NCBI GenBank assembly: GCA_903904755.1
Contig: CAIVDV010000058.1
Location: 1-64,000 of the forward strand
DNA from: an uncultured Acidobacteriaceae bacterium
Lineage (GTDB): Bacteria > Acidobacteriota > Terriglobia > Terriglobales > Acidobacteriaceae
Length of the DNA stretch: 64,000 bases
Direction of reading: 5' to 3'
The position numbers and the translations under genes were made by a program. A model generated the notes under the pieces. That model saw only the letters and a program-made list of their open reading frames with translations, was not told the origin of the DNA and searched no databases. Below are positions 10,417 to 19,283 of the stretch, piece by piece (position 1 is the stretch's first letter; each line of letters begins with the position of its first letter).

Positions 10417-11694
10417 TTACCGAAACAGCCACGTCAGGTTGTCGTTATCCCAGTCCAGAACAAAAGCAATCGTGAAGGCTGCCGACCAGCCAAAGGCCTT
10501 CGCGCCTGCGCCTGCGCCGCTCTTTGAGTCGTAATACTCACGCAGCGACGGATCCCGCGCAACCCAGCCCAGCAGCGTCTCCCGCATCGCTGCGGCGGGG
10601 CCGGTGTGGCCGTACTGCTGCAGCCCTTTCAACGCGAAAAACGATGTGTTCAGCCACGCAGGCCCGCGCCAGTAGGCGCCGCTCTTGTACGCAGGCGTGT
10701 CATAGGCAGCGGTGGGCATTCCGGGAAAGAACTTCTCCGTGGACGCTGCCAGCTTCGCCATGCGCGCGGCGCGTTCGGGGCTGGCGATGCGGACAAACAA
10801 CGGCATGAATCCTGCCGGCGAGAGCGCAGGGCCGGGCTTGCCCGTCACCCGGTCGCGGTCTACGTAAAAGCCAATCTGCTCGTCCCACAGGCGGTCGTTG
10901 ATGCGTGCGGCAAGCTCGGTGGCCATCTGCTGCCAGTGCGCGGCATCTTCCGGCTTCTTCAGGCGCTGCGCAAGGTAGGCCATGGCGCGGTAGTGCGAAA
11001 CCATGTAGCAGTTCAGGTCGATGGCAAACAGGCGGTGGTCGTCTGTCTTCGCCTCACGATAACCGTTGTCGAACCGGATGGAATCATCCCACCCCGATTC
11101 CGCGCCAATATCGGAGCCGGAGTAGTAGAAGAGACCATCCGCCTTGCCGCCGTGCTGCAGGTACCAGTAGTCGCCCAACCGCTGCAAGCGAGGGTACATG
11201 GCGGCAATCCAGCGGTCATCCGGCGCGCGATGATCCACCACGGCCACCGCCCAGGCCATTACCGGCGGCTTGGTGATCGTGGTGACCATGCGGCCATCTT
11301 CGTAGATGACGTCAGGCAGGCTGCCGTCAGGCAATTGCTTGCTGAAGAGAATTTCCACCTGCTGGTGGGCCAGCTCCCCATCCCAGTGCGAGACGGCCAT
11401 GGCATGAAAGGCGGCGTCCCAGTTCCAGATGCCGCGATAGGTGCCCAGCGAGGGCATGATGCCGAGATAGGGGTCCCATGCCTTGCCGGAAACTTCATTG
11501 CCCAGCAGCGTTGCCTGCGCGCGAGCCACCAGTTGCGCATCCCTCGGGCTCACCCGATGCGTCACCTCGTTCAGCCAGGCGGATGCGGCCGCAGCCGGTG
11601 CCTTCAACGGCTGTGCCAGCCCGGTCCGGCCGGATGCCGCCGCCACTGCCACGAAAACAACCACCACACGAATCACTGAACGAAGAAACACCAT
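10417..11694 (-). CDS. Secreted trehalase/GH63-like (alpha/alpha)6 glycoside hydrolase
   Basis: About 425 residues from the ATG at 11694, chosen because a signal peptide (MVFLRSVIRVVVVFVAVAAASGRTGLAQ) follows it; a frame open to 11745 adds 17 polar residues. Motifs of the MGH1/GH63/trehalase (alpha/alpha)6 fold are visible: GIWNWDAAFHAMAVSHW, ESGWDDSIRFD (probable general acid Asp), YWRGPAWLNTSFFALKGL and REYYDSKSGAGAGAKAFGWS near the C-terminus. Such enzymes act on alpha-linked gluco- or manno-disaccharides, including mannosylglycerate. The exact substrate cannot be told. It is convergent with the RHH gene and divergent from the IQM-like gene. Confidence 0.85.
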   Translation of the reverse strand: MVFLRSVIRVVVVFVAVAAASGRTGLAQPLKAPAAAASAWLNEVTHRVSPRDAQLVARAQATLLGNEVSGKAWDPYLGIMPSLGTYRGIWNWDAAFHAMAVSHWDGELAHQQVEILFSKQLPDGSLPDVIYEDGRMVTTITKPPVMAWAVAVVDHRAPDDRWIAAMYPRLQRLGDYWYLQHGGKADGLFYYSGSDIGAESGWDDSIRFDNGYREAKTDDHRLFAIDLNCYMVSHYRAMAYLAQRLKKPEDAAHWQQMATELAARINDRLWDEQIGFYVDRDRVTGKPGPALSPAGFMPLFVRIASPERAARMAKLAASTEKFFPGMPTAAYDTPAYKSGAYWRGPAWLNTSFFALKGLQQYGHTGPAAAMRETLLGWVARDPSLREYYDSKSGAGAGAKAFGWSAAFTIAFVLDWDNDNLTWLFR

Positions 11695-11983
11695 TTGCAC
11701 CAACTGCACCCCCAAACGCCGCCTTCCCAGCATAGCTTCACACACCGCATCCTGGGCGCGTTTCTTCCCGAACTTCCGTCATTGGGCACTTCCCGGAATT
11801 GGCCACTCCACGGCTATGGCCGTGCTCCCCAGCGAACCCCGACGCGTCTGAAAACATGCAGAAAGCCTCTTTCCCTCCGCCCATCCTTGCGGATAGACTG
11901 TGCTCGGTCCCCTTTCCCATTCACTTCTTCCCTCAGCCGGACAACGCCTGAGTGACCCCCTCATTTCACCCCGTGGAGCAAGA

Positions 11984-13192
11984 ATGTCCTACCTCATCCT
12001 GCGCGAGATTGACTCCAACCCAAAATTCAGATCCAGGAATATCCTCGGCACCTACAGCGGAGAAGAAGGGGTCGAGTCGGATCTACGCCTGAATGTACTC
12101 AGCGGCCTGGTCGCTCGCCTCAAAAAATCCAACCTCGCTGCCGACGAGTTCAAACGCCAGCACATTGCCGGCTCCAACCAGGCTGTGGGCGTCGCCTGGT
12201 CGGCGTCTGACCGTACCGGCAAAGCCCCAGTCGTCGGCCCCGGTCAAAGTGGAGGCGGAACGGTCAAGGATCTGGTCGCATGGCATACCCAGGCACAACG
12301 GAATGTCGTCGAAGGAGACCTGCTCAACGCGGAAGTTATCCGCGTTCGCCGATGGATTACCCGCCAGGGCGCCAAGCTGACTCCCCAGGGACAGGTCATC
12401 TGGAGTGTCAGCCACCGCCAGGTGGAATATGACCACGACCTCGCCCGCCAGAACATGACCAAGGTGGAGTTCCGGGGCGGCAAAATGTACACCTCTGCGG
12501 GCAAGCTGCTCGATACCTCCGAAATGGTCACTGTCTTTTCCGGCCCGGGGTACGCCATCTACGTCCTCAGCAAGGAGGGCAATCTGCACGTCGGCTCGCA
12601 CGCCATCTCCAACCGCCACCACTCCTCCCTGCTGGCAGGTGCGGCCACCAACTGCGCCGGCGAAATGCGGGTCGTCAACGGCGAGCTCAAGCACCTCTCC
12701 AACAAAAGCGGCCATTACACGCCGGACGCCTTCAACCTGCTCAAGATGCTCCAGGTGCTTGAAGACGGCGGCATCCCGCAAACCTTCACGCTCGAGTCTC
12801 TTGGTGCAAACTTCACCTCGGTCCGCTATGCCAGCGTCGACGCCTTCATGCGCGAAAACCTCTTTGACGACAACAGCTATCTGCTCTCCAAAGCCGCCCT
12901 GGCCCGCACCGTCGTGGTTCCAGTTGTCGCTTCGGCGCCCCAGAATTCCAGCGGTGGGTATTACCAGCCCTACTCCCGCCCCAACTTCGCGTCGGCCCCG
13001 AACCAGAACGTCTACAGCAAGCCAAATCTTGCTCCCGATCCCGCCTCGGGCTACATGCACTACAGCAAGCCTGCGGATGTCTCAGGACCCGAGGCACCCG
13101 GCACATCCACGGTGACCTACTATGTAACCCAGGGCGTGGGTACTACGCCTGCCGGGTACAACAATGTTGACCTCGTCATCCGCTATGTCTGA
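11984..13192 (+). CDS. IQM-like module protein with Pro/Tyr/Ser-rich tail, function unknown
   Basis: 402 residues from ATG 11984, with GGAG 5-6 nt upstream. Residues about 184-275 (VFSGPGYAIYVLSKEGNLHVGS, HHSSLLAGAATNCAGEMRVVNG, LKHLSNKSGHYTPD) match, from memory, a module of plant IQM calmodulin-binding proteins and of assorted bacterial proteins: a 'HSSxLAG..xxAAGE...NG.....SGHY.P' pattern. Residues 318-402 are low-complexity and rich in P, S, Y and N (QPYSRPNFASAPNQNVYSKP). There is no signal peptide or membrane segment. The stop overlaps the next gene by 8 bp. Its biochemical role is unknown. Confidence 0.8.
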   Translation: MSYLILREIDSNPKFRSRNILGTYSGEEGVESDLRLNVLSGLVARLKKSNLAADEFKRQHIAGSNQAVGVAWSASDRTGKAPVVGPGQSGGGTVKDLVAWHTQAQRNVVEGDLLNAEVIRVRRWITRQGAKLTPQGQVIWSVSHRQVEYDHDLARQNMTKVEFRGGKMYTSAGKLLDTSEMVTVFSGPGYAIYVLSKEGNLHVGSHAISNRHHSSLLAGAATNCAGEMRVVNGELKHLSNKSGHYTPDAFNLLKMLQVLEDGGIPQTFTLESLGANFTSVRYASVDAFMRENLFDDNSYLLSKAALARTVVVPVVASAPQNSSGGYYQPYSRPNFASAPNQNVYSKPNLAPDPASGYMHYSKPADVSGPEAPGTSTVTYYVTQGVGTTPAGYNNVDLVIRYV

Positions 13193-14165
13193 CGTCTTCC
13201 GTCGCACTCTGGTTCGTATTGGATGCCTTATCGCGCTTCTGGCGCCGGTGCAGCCTCACGCCCAGCCGCAATCGCAAGCACCGTCCAGTCCGCTTGAATC
13301 CGCACTCGTGCAGCCCGATTGGTGCCGTGCTCTCCCACGCCCCGGCTACAAGACTCTGGAACGGGTCGCTGTCCGCGACCCCTGGCTTGAGGTATACCGC
13401 GTGTCGCCCGGTGTCTTTGCCATCTACGAGCCGCATCAGTGGCAGGAAGCAATCCAGTACCTCATCCTCGGATCTCGCCAAGCCGTCCTGCTTGACACCG
13501 GAATGGGCATCACCGACCTCAAATCCCTCGTCCGGGAACTCACCCCGCTCCCCATTCTGGTCGTCAACTCCCACACCCACATGGACCACACCGGCAACAA
13601 CTGGCAGTTTGACCAGGTCGCGACTCTCGACAGCGAATACTCCCGCCACAACTCGCTCGGTGCCGACAACCTGCGGGGCGAAGTCTCCCCGGAAAAACTC
13701 TGCGGAGCATTGCCCTCCCGCTTCGACGCTGCCGGCTACCGCACCCGCCCATGGAAGATCACTCGCACCATCCACGACGGCGAAAAGCTTGACCTTGGCG
13801 GACGCGTCCTGACCGTGATTGCAACGCCCGGACATGCGCCTGATTCGCTATGCCTCCTCGACCGGGCACACGGCCTCCTGTTTACCGGGGACACCTACTA
13901 CCCCGGCCCCATTTACGTCCTTGGCGAGGGCTCCAGCCCTTCGGCCTACCTGGCCTCGGTCCACCGTCTTGCCGCACTTGCACCCGCCGTCAAAACCGTC
14001 CTCGGCGGACACAACTTCCCTGTCGCCTCTTCAAACGTGCTCACCCACCTTGCCTCAGAGTTCGCCGCAACCCAATCGGGAGAGATCAAGGGCCAGCCCG
14101 TCGGCGAGGGAGCCTTGCAATTCCAGGGCCCAACCCTCACCTTTTTCATCACCGCCAGGCAATGA
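13185..14165 (+). CDS. Secreted metallo-beta-lactamase-fold hydrolase
   Basis: 326 residues from the ATG at 13185, which overlaps the previous stop by 8 bp. A signal peptide (about 1-29: IGCLIALLAPVQPHAQ) shows export. The MBL metal site is visible: HTHMDHTGN (HxHxDH), GHAPDSLCLLD (His ligand), FTGDTYYPGP (Asp ligand) and a final GGHNFPV. The overall pattern, with a long insertion after the HxHxDH motif, is of general MBL hydrolases; the substrate is not predictable. Coupling to the IQM-like gene suggests that the two are made together, although one lacks an export signal. Confidence 0.88.
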   Translation: MSDVFRRTLVRIGCLIALLAPVQPHAQPQSQAPSSPLESALVQPDWCRALPRPGYKTLERVAVRDPWLEVYRVSPGVFAIYEPHQWQEAIQYLILGSRQAVLLDTGMGITDLKSLVRELTPLPILVVNSHTHMDHTGNNWQFDQVATLDSEYSRHNSLGADNLRGEVSPEKLCGALPSRFDAAGYRTRPWKITRTIHDGEKLDLGGRVLTVIATPGHAPDSLCLLDRAHGLLFTGDTYYPGPIYVLGEGSSPSAYLASVHRLAALAPAVKTVLGGHNFPVASSNVLTHLASEFAATQSGEIKGQPVGEGALQFQGPTLTFFITARQ

Positions 14166-14234
14166 CAAACCTCCGCCTTCTCCTCGAGTTGCCCGGCAAA
14201 TCTCCGCTCCCTGCGTGATACCCTCTCAACATCC

Positions 14235-15632
14235 ATGAGCAAGCCAGCCATTGCCCGCAACCTGACCGCCCCTGACCTGCCCCGCGTTCTCGGCGCCAGC
14301 CATGCCACCGCCATCGTCGTGGGCACCATTATCGGCAGCGGCATTTTCCTCGTGCCGACTGAGATGATGCAGGCCGTTGGCTCCTCAAGCCTGGTCTACG
14401 CCGCATGGATTGTTGGCGGCCTGCTCTCACTCTTCGGCGCCATGACCTACGCCGAGCTCGGCGCCATGCTGCCCTACGCCGGCGGCGAGTACGTCTACCT
14501 CCGCGGCGCCTATGGCGACCGCACCGGCTTCCTCTATATGTGGACCTGGTTTGCGGTAGCCAAGCCGGCCTCCATCGCTTCGGTCACCAGCGGTCTCGCC
14601 CGCACCCTCGGCATCTTCGCCGCCTTCCACTGGCTCGACACCCAGGCCCTCGGCGGCCCCTACCCGGTCATGTGGTCGCAACTTTTCGCCATCGCCATGA
14701 CCTGGCTCATCACCGGGCTGAATTACCTCGGCATCAAGAAGGCCGGCGATTTCCAGGTTGTCTTCACGGTGCTGAAGGCCGTGCTGATTCTCGTAGTGGC
14801 CGGATTCTGCTTCAGCTCGGTCCTCGGCCACTGGGGCAACTTCGCCACCAGCGTCGTCCCCCATCCCGGCGGAATCAACGGCTTCATGATCGCCCTCATC
14901 GCCACGCTCTGGGCCTACGACGGATGGAACGACCTGACCATGGTGGCCGGCGAGGTCAAGCACCCTGAGCGGAACCTGCCCATCGCCCTCATCGGCGGCC
15001 TCTTCATCGTCGGTGTGCTTTTCATGGCCACCAACGCGGCCATCCAGTACATTCTGCCCGCCGCGCAAATCGCCGCCAGCCCCCGGCCCGCAGTCGCCGC
15101 GTTGTCCGTGGTCGCCGGCCCGGCCGGTGCGGCGCTGGTGGCGGCAGGCATGGCCCTCAGCATCTTTGTCACTCTCAACGGAACCATCATGAGCGGTGCG
15201 CGCATCCCCTTTGCCGCTGCGCGCGACCGCCTCTTCTTCCCGCGCTTTGCGTCGATTCACCCGAAGTTCCAGTCACCGTCGTATTCGCTTATCTTCCAGG
15301 CTTCGCTGTCGAGCGTTCTGCTGCTGGTGCTGGGGCGTTTCCAGCAGCTCTTTGAGCTCGCCGTCTTCTCAGAATGGCTCTTCTACATGCTCACCGCCAC
15401 CACGGTCTTCGTCTACCGGCGGCGGCAGCCGGAACTTGCGCGCCCCTATCGCGTATGGGGATACCCCGTACTGCCAGCAGTCTTTGTGCTCTGCTCGGGA
15501 GCGGTACTGGTATCGAGCTTTACCGGGAACCTTCGCGGCTCGCTGATGGGCTCCGCGCTCATTCTGCTGGGCCTGCCAATCTACGAGTGGATCAAGCGGA
15601 AATATGGAAACACACCAGAACTCGCGGCATAA
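14235..15632 (+). CDS. APC-family amino acid permease
   Basis: 465 residues with 12 predicted membrane segments. TM1 carries VVGTIIGSGIFLVP, the unwound 'GxG(I/S)GSGIF' substrate site typical of APC transporters. TM6 carries LIATLWAYDGWNDLTMVAGEVKHPERNLP, the APC motif around the second unwound helix. The C-terminus WIKRKYGN is cytoplasmic. It resembles bacterial LAT-like exchangers and basic amino acid/polyamine antiporters; the substrate is not known. It follows the MBL gene by 69 bp. Confidence 0.9.
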   Translation: MSKPAIARNLTAPDLPRVLGASHATAIVVGTIIGSGIFLVPTEMMQAVGSSSLVYAAWIVGGLLSLFGAMTYAELGAMLPYAGGEYVYLRGAYGDRTGFLYMWTWFAVAKPASIASVTSGLARTLGIFAAFHWLDTQALGGPYPVMWSQLFAIAMTWLITGLNYLGIKKAGDFQVVFTVLKAVLILVVAGFCFSSVLGHWGNFATSVVPHPGGINGFMIALIATLWAYDGWNDLTMVAGEVKHPERNLPIALIGGLFIVGVLFMATNAAIQYILPAAQIAASPRPAVAALSVVAGPAGAALVAAGMALSIFVTLNGTIMSGARIPFAAARDRLFFPRFASIHPKFQSPSYSLIFQASLSSVLLLVLGRFQQLFELAVFSEWLFYMLTATTVFVYRRRQPELARPYRVWGYPVLPAVFVLCSGAVLVSSFTGNLRGSLMGSALILLGLPIYEWIKRKYGNTPELAA

Positions 15633-15725
15633 CTCCTCCCCTCGATATTTTGCGGAAAAAATGATTCGCAACCTCATGCTCGTAACACTAGAATCATGTT
15701 CCCTGACAAAGGGACAGGAGGTTAC

Positions 15726-16001
15726 GTGCCAAAGTTTCTCATCGAACGGAATATTCCCGGTGCAGGCCAGTTGACGGCTGAGCAGTTGCAGGGAATCTCA
15801 CAAACATCGTGCGGCGTGCTGCGTTCGCTTGGACCACAGATCCAGTGGGTTCAGTCCTACGTGACGGCCGACAAGGTCACCTGCGTGTATATTGCGCCGG
15901 ATGCCGAACTGATTCGCGAACATGCCCGCCTCGGGGGCTTCCCCGCCGATGCCGTGCTGCAGGTCCACACCATCATCGATCCGACAACCAGCGAAGCATA
16001 A
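15726..16001 (+). CDS. DUF4242 small protein
   Basis: 91 residues from a GTG at 15726, chosen because an AGGAGG ribosome site lies 4-5 nt upstream; a frame open to 15696 lacks one. The sequence PKFLIERNIPGAGQLTAEQLQGISQTSCGVLRSL ... YVTADKVTCVYIAPDAELIREHARLGGFPADAVLQVHTIIDP is the compact ferredoxin-like DUF4242 family (nickel-responsive or SCO4226-like proteins). The biochemical role is not established. Its stop lies 27 bp before the xerC remnant. Confidence 0.88.
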   Translation: MPKFLIERNIPGAGQLTAEQLQGISQTSCGVLRSLGPQIQWVQSYVTADKVTCVYIAPDAELIREHARLGGFPADAVLQVHTIIDPTTSEA

Positions 16002-16027
16002 AGCCCCGCATATCCGGCGGGCTGGGA

Positions 16028-16144
16028 CTACCTGGCCCGCGGATGCGTACGGTCGTACACCTGTGTCAACTGCGACGTGGTCAGCTGCGTGTACCGCTGC
16101 GTCGTCGACAGCCGCTCGTGGCACAGCAACTCCTTGATTGACCG
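16028..16144 (-). pseudogene. Remnant: last 38 codons of a xerC-like recombinase
   Basis: Read on the minus strand, this encodes [18 protein letters not shown] then [20 protein letters not shown] and a stop. It aligns without gaps to residues 292-329 of the intact XerC encoded at 16973-17089. By hand count, 98 of 117 bases are identical; 15 of the 19 differences are synonymous and only 4 residues differ. The similarity stops sharply at 16145. It therefore comes from a once functional xerC relative and not from a recent copy of the neighbour. It lies 19 bp beyond the NYN gene's 3' end and, with the intact xerC end, brackets that gene. Confidence 0.8.
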
Positions 16145-16162
16145 ACCCCTCACGCAATCCCC

Positions 16163-16843
16163 TCATTGGGACGCCAGCCCCTTGCCTACAGCAGGATTCG
16201 GGCACGTCGAGCGAACTCCGTCTACGTGCTCATGCAAAGACGGGTGAACTGGGTGCCACATCGGGTCGAGAATGAAATCGGTTCCCTCACGGCGCGCCAA
16301 CTTGGCCGCAGGAACGAAATCGGAGTCTCCAGCTACAAGAACAATCTGGTCTACTTGCTTCTTGAAACATAGCGAAGCAATATCTAACCCGATGCGCATA
16401 TCCACGCCCTTCTGCGCAGCAACATACTCAAAATCCCCATCCTGCAACGCGTCAAACTGAAGAGTTCCGCCCAGCAGTTGCTTGAGTCGTCCCTCTTTCA
16501 GCTTCCACTCTGAGTTGTCCATCAGATGCCCAAGTCGCAACGCCACCTTACGCAACTTCCGAAGTTCGTCATGCAAGGCCAGCCGAAATATTGCCTGAGG
16601 CGTCTTGGCAAAATTCACTGACTTTCGAGTGATTGGGAAATGAGCCAGCTTCTGCAGCGGGGGACAGTCATAGAAGAAAATACGATATAAATCGTGGCGA
16701 TGGCTCTTCTCTTCCAAGTGCCCAAGCGCTAACTCAAATACTGTCTTGGCAACAACCTGGGGACTGGTACTGTCCTTGCCCGGATAGCAGGCTCTGAACC
16801 TGCGCAGCAGGAAACCTCCGTCGATGAGAATCGCAGTTGGCAT
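16163..16843 (-). CDS. NYN-domain (LabA/PIN-like) putative ribonuclease
   Basis: 226 residues. It has the NYN/DUF88 core: AILIDGGFLLRRF with Asp8, KGVDMRIGLDIASL with Asp148 and Asp154, and LVAGDSDFVPAAKLAR with Asp173 and Asp175. Together these make the acidic metal pocket of PIN-like RNases. The C-terminus (DPMWHPVHPSLHEHVDG) is as in LabA-type proteins. Codon third positions are less GC-rich than in neighbours (TTA, GTA, ACT, CAT are common). It lies between the xerC remnant and intact xerC, with its own 129-bp upstream region. This looks like an acquired gene; target RNA is unknown. Confidence 0.85.
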   Translation of the reverse strand: MPTAILIDGGFLLRRFRACYPGKDSTSPQVVAKTVFELALGHLEEKSHRHDLYRIFFYDCPPLQKLAHFPITRKSVNFAKTPQAIFRLALHDELRKLRKVALRLGHLMDNSEWKLKEGRLKQLLGGTLQFDALQDGDFEYVAAQKGVDMRIGLDIASLCFKKQVDQIVLVAGDSDFVPAAKLARREGTDFILDPMWHPVHPSLHEHVDGVRSTCPNPAVGKGLASQ

Positions 16844-16942
16844 GAAATGAAAAAGCCCTCGATTTCTGCCCCCACAGGATCGATTGTGGACGGCTTACTC
16901 TCGGGGCTTAATAACCTCATGCTTGCACAACTTCAGCTAGCA

Positions 16943-16962
16943 TGTCAACCAACTGGTTGACA
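16943..16962. promoter_or_regulatory. 20-bp perfect palindrome (operator or recombination site)
   Basis: TGTCAACCA-AC-TGGTTGACA is a perfect inverted repeat with 9-bp arms and a 2-bp centre. It lies 10 bp beyond the xerC stop and about 100 bp upstream of the NYN start. The arms contain TTGACA on both strands, so it could overlap the -35 region of the NYN promoter. A repressor operator, or a binding site of the recombinase that placed the NYN segment, are both possible. Confidence 0.5.
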
Positions 16963-16972
16963 AACGATGCCC

Positions 16973-17962
16973 CTACTTCGCCCTCGGATGCGTCCGGTCA
17001 TACACCTGCGTCAACTGCGTCGTCGTCAACTGCGTATACCGCTGCGTCGTCGATAACCGCTCATGGCCCAGTAACTCCTGAATCGAACGCAAGTCCGCTC
17101 CCTCTTCCAGCAGATGCGTGCCAAACGCGTGCCGCAGCGTATGCGGATGCACATCCGACGACAGCCCGCGCAGCACCGCAATATGCTTCACAATCCGCGC
17201 CACGCTCCGCGTCGACAGCCGCCCGTCTCCCCGCAAATGCAGATTCAGCAGCAGCGCCTGGCTCTCGCGCGCCGCAGCTGCCAGCTTGGCTTCGCGCTCG
17301 CCCATATACGCGCGGATGGCCTCGGCAGCCGCATCCCCCAGCGGAACATACCGCTGCTTCTGCCCCTTGCCGCGCACCAGTATCGCCTCATTGGCCCAGT
17401 GAATATCGCCCAGGTTCAGCCCGGTCAGCTCCGCGTTACGAATGCCGCAGCCATACAGCAGCTCAAAAATAACCGCATCCCGCGCTGGCCAGCTTGCGTT
17501 CTCTTCATCGATGGAGTCAACCACCTGGTTCATCTGCTCAATCGATGGAACACGTGGAAGATGCTTCGGCAGCTTCGGTGTCGAAACCAGTGACGCAACA
17601 TTCTGTTCCACGTGACCAAAACGCGCCAGCCACTTGAACCAACTGCGAATGGACGCCAGCGCACGCGCCGCCGATGCTTTCGAAAGACCGCGCTCATAGA
17701 GCGTGCCAAGGTACGCGCGGATGCGGGTGTGCTCGATGGCGCGGGGCTCAGTCTCTTCTCCCTGCACCTCACAAACCCACGCGGCAAAGGCCCGCAGCTC
17801 GCGCTCGTAGGCCCGGATGGTGTGCGGAGAGGAACCACGCTCGTTGGCCAAAACCGCAAGGTATGCCGTAACCAGTGCATCCAGCGACTGGCGCTGCCGG
17901 GGCATGGAGAGCGACTCGGCAGCGGGCCGCGACTGCGGTATCGGCTGGGTCAGGGCGCTCAT
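16973..17962 (-). CDS. xerC: Tyrosine recombinase XerC
   Basis: 329 residues. An N-terminal SAM-like core-binding domain (about 22-115) is followed by the catalytic domain. All catalytic residues are present: Arg175 ([12 protein letters not shown]), Lys200 ([13 protein letters not shown]), His274 and Arg277 ([12 protein letters not shown]), His300 ([10 protein letters not shown]) and nucleophile Tyr309. The length and the 'RGKGxKxRxVPLG' turn fit XerC of the chromosome-dimer resolution system, which acts at dif with XerD and FtsK. The start overlaps the upstream xerD stop by 4 bp. The last 117 bp are duplicated in diverged form at 16028-16144. Confidence 0.92.
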   Translation of the reverse strand: MSALTQPIPQSRPAAESLSMPRQRQSLDALVTAYLAVLANERGSSPHTIRAYERELRAFAAWVCEVQGEETEPRAIEHTRIRAYLGTLYERGLSKASAARALASIRSWFKWLARFGHVEQNVASLVSTPKLPKHLPRVPSIEQMNQVVDSIDEENASWPARDAVIFELLYGCGIRNAELTGLNLGDIHWANEAILVRGKGQKQRYVPLGDAAAEAIRAYMGEREAKLAAAARESQALLLNLHLRGDGRLSTRSVARIVKHIAVLRGLSSDVHPHTLRHAFGTHLLEEGADLRSIQELLGHERLSTTQRYTQLTTTQLTQVYDRTHPRAK

Positions 17963-18966
17963 GAAGCTTCCTTCTCCAGCATGGGATGCAGATCACGCTC
18001 AACTTGCTCGTCTTCCAGAACAGAGCGCTCCAGGGCCAGGCTGCGGGCCTGCGCACGGGGATGGTGCATGCGGTGCACAGCCTTCAGCCGGCCAAGCGCA
18101 AGATGCGTGTAGACCTGCGTTGTGGAGATATCGGCGTGACCCAGCAGAATCTGGACGCTGCGCAGGTCGGCACCATGCTCCACCATGTGGGTCGCGCAAC
18201 TGTGGCGCAGCATGTGCGGGCTGGCGTTGGCGCCATAAACCTTCACCATCATCCACACGGCCTGGCGCGTCATGGGCATGCCGCGAAGCGACAGGAACAG
18301 CCGGGAGGCATCGGCCCTGTGGGCGCGAACCCCTGCCCGGGCCAAATGCGGCCGCCCCTGGCGAAGATACACATCCAGCGCATCCAGCGCGGCCTTGCCC
18401 AGTGGCACAATCCGCTCCTTGTCGCCCTTGCCGCGGACCATCACCCGGCCCAGGTCCAGCGCAAGATCGCTCACCGAAAGCCCCGTAACCTCACTCACCC
18501 GCAGTCCGCCGGCATACAGCAGCTCCAGAATCGCGGAGTCCCGCAACTCCGTGGCACGTGCCTGCGGATGATGCGCTGCCATCGAGGCCACCTGCAGCAT
18601 GGCGCTCACTTCGTTTTCAGCCAGCGACTTGGGCAGGACCTTCCAGGCTTTGGGGGATTCGATATTCAGCGTCGGATCGTGGTGGATGCGCCTGTCCAGC
18701 AGCAGCCACTTGTACAGCCCGCGCAGGCAGCTCAGCTTGCGGGCTGCCGAGCGGGAGTCGACGCCGTGAGCTCGCAGATGCTCCAGAAACCCGGCCACAT
18801 CCTGCTGCACTGCGGTCTGCAGCACCCCATGGCGGCCTTCCAGAAACTCGGCAAAGGTCCGCAGGTCACCAAGATAGGCCTCGCACGTGAGCGGCCGAAG
18901 ACCTTTCTCGACCCGCAGATAGGTCATGTACTCCCGCAGCAGGCCGAGATTGCCGGTATTCTCCAC
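17959..18966 (-). CDS. xerD: Tyrosine recombinase XerD
   Basis: 335 residues from a GTG at 18966. The frame stays open to 19140, but those 58 extra residues (basic, Cys-rich) do not look like the family, while the GTG start leaves the usual 10-12 residues before the [15 protein letters not shown] helix. Catalytic residues are Arg156 ([13 protein letters not shown]), Lys180 ([14 protein letters not shown]), His251 and Arg254 ([11 protein letters not shown]), His277 ([10 protein letters not shown]) and Tyr286. XerD partners XerC at dif. The C-terminus (after about residue 300) carries about 35 extra charged residues. Having xerD and xerC adjacent and overlapping is unusual compared with enterobacteria, where they are unlinked. 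Confidence 0.88.
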   Translation of the reverse strand: MENTGNLGLLREYMTYLRVEKGLRPLTCEAYLGDLRTFAEFLEGRHGVLQTAVQQDVAGFLEHLRAHGVDSRSAARKLSCLRGLYKWLLLDRRIHHDPTLNIESPKAWKVLPKSLAENEVSAMLQVASMAAHHPQARATELRDSAILELLYAGGLRVSEVTGLSVSDLALDLGRVMVRGKGDKERIVPLGKAALDALDVYLRQGRPHLARAGVRAHRADASRLFLSLRGMPMTRQAVWMMVKVYGANASPHMLRHSCATHMVEHGADLRSVQILLGHADISTTQVYTHLALGRLKAVHRMHHPRAQARSLALERSVLEDEQVERDLHPMLEKEAS

Positions 18967-19283
18967 AGGCTTGATTATGGCCTTTTTCCGGACCCGCGGC
19001 GGCGACCATCGGCAGGTGTCGAACCACAGCGAACACGGAATCAAGAGGGTCACCGCCCGGCACTTGACGTGGCCCGGCTTCCGGCGTTGCGTCCGCTGGC
19101 CCTGGCACAGAACCCCCGAAGCCGGCATCCGGTTATTCATCCGGTGACAGTTTGCACAAGCTTCACACTGCCCGCATTTGCAAATCCGGGCTCATATCAG
19201 ACAATGAAATTGAGCCTAACGTTATTTCAATCGGGTTCGGTGATTTTGTCCCGGCCCGGGACGCACGTCCGGAAAGAACCACA
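18967..19283. other. Divergent intergenic region, xerD / HAD gene
   Basis: This 317-bp gap lies between divergent starts. The frame reading through it as an extension of xerD encodes an unlikely Cys/Arg-rich peptide. The right part near 19185-19250 is AT-richer and probably holds the promoter of the HAD gene; I could not assign hexamers with confidence. No RNA gene was recognised. Confidence 0.4.

Noticed and set aside
12083-13060. A 325-codon frame antisense to the IQM-like gene
   Set aside because: The plus-strand gene has the ribosome site and a recognisable module; the antisense frame has no family-like sequence.
18967-19140. Upstream extension of xerD to an ATG at 19140
   Set aside because: The extra 58 residues are Cys/Arg-rich, unlike XerD. 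The GTG at 18966 gives the normal distance to the first helix.
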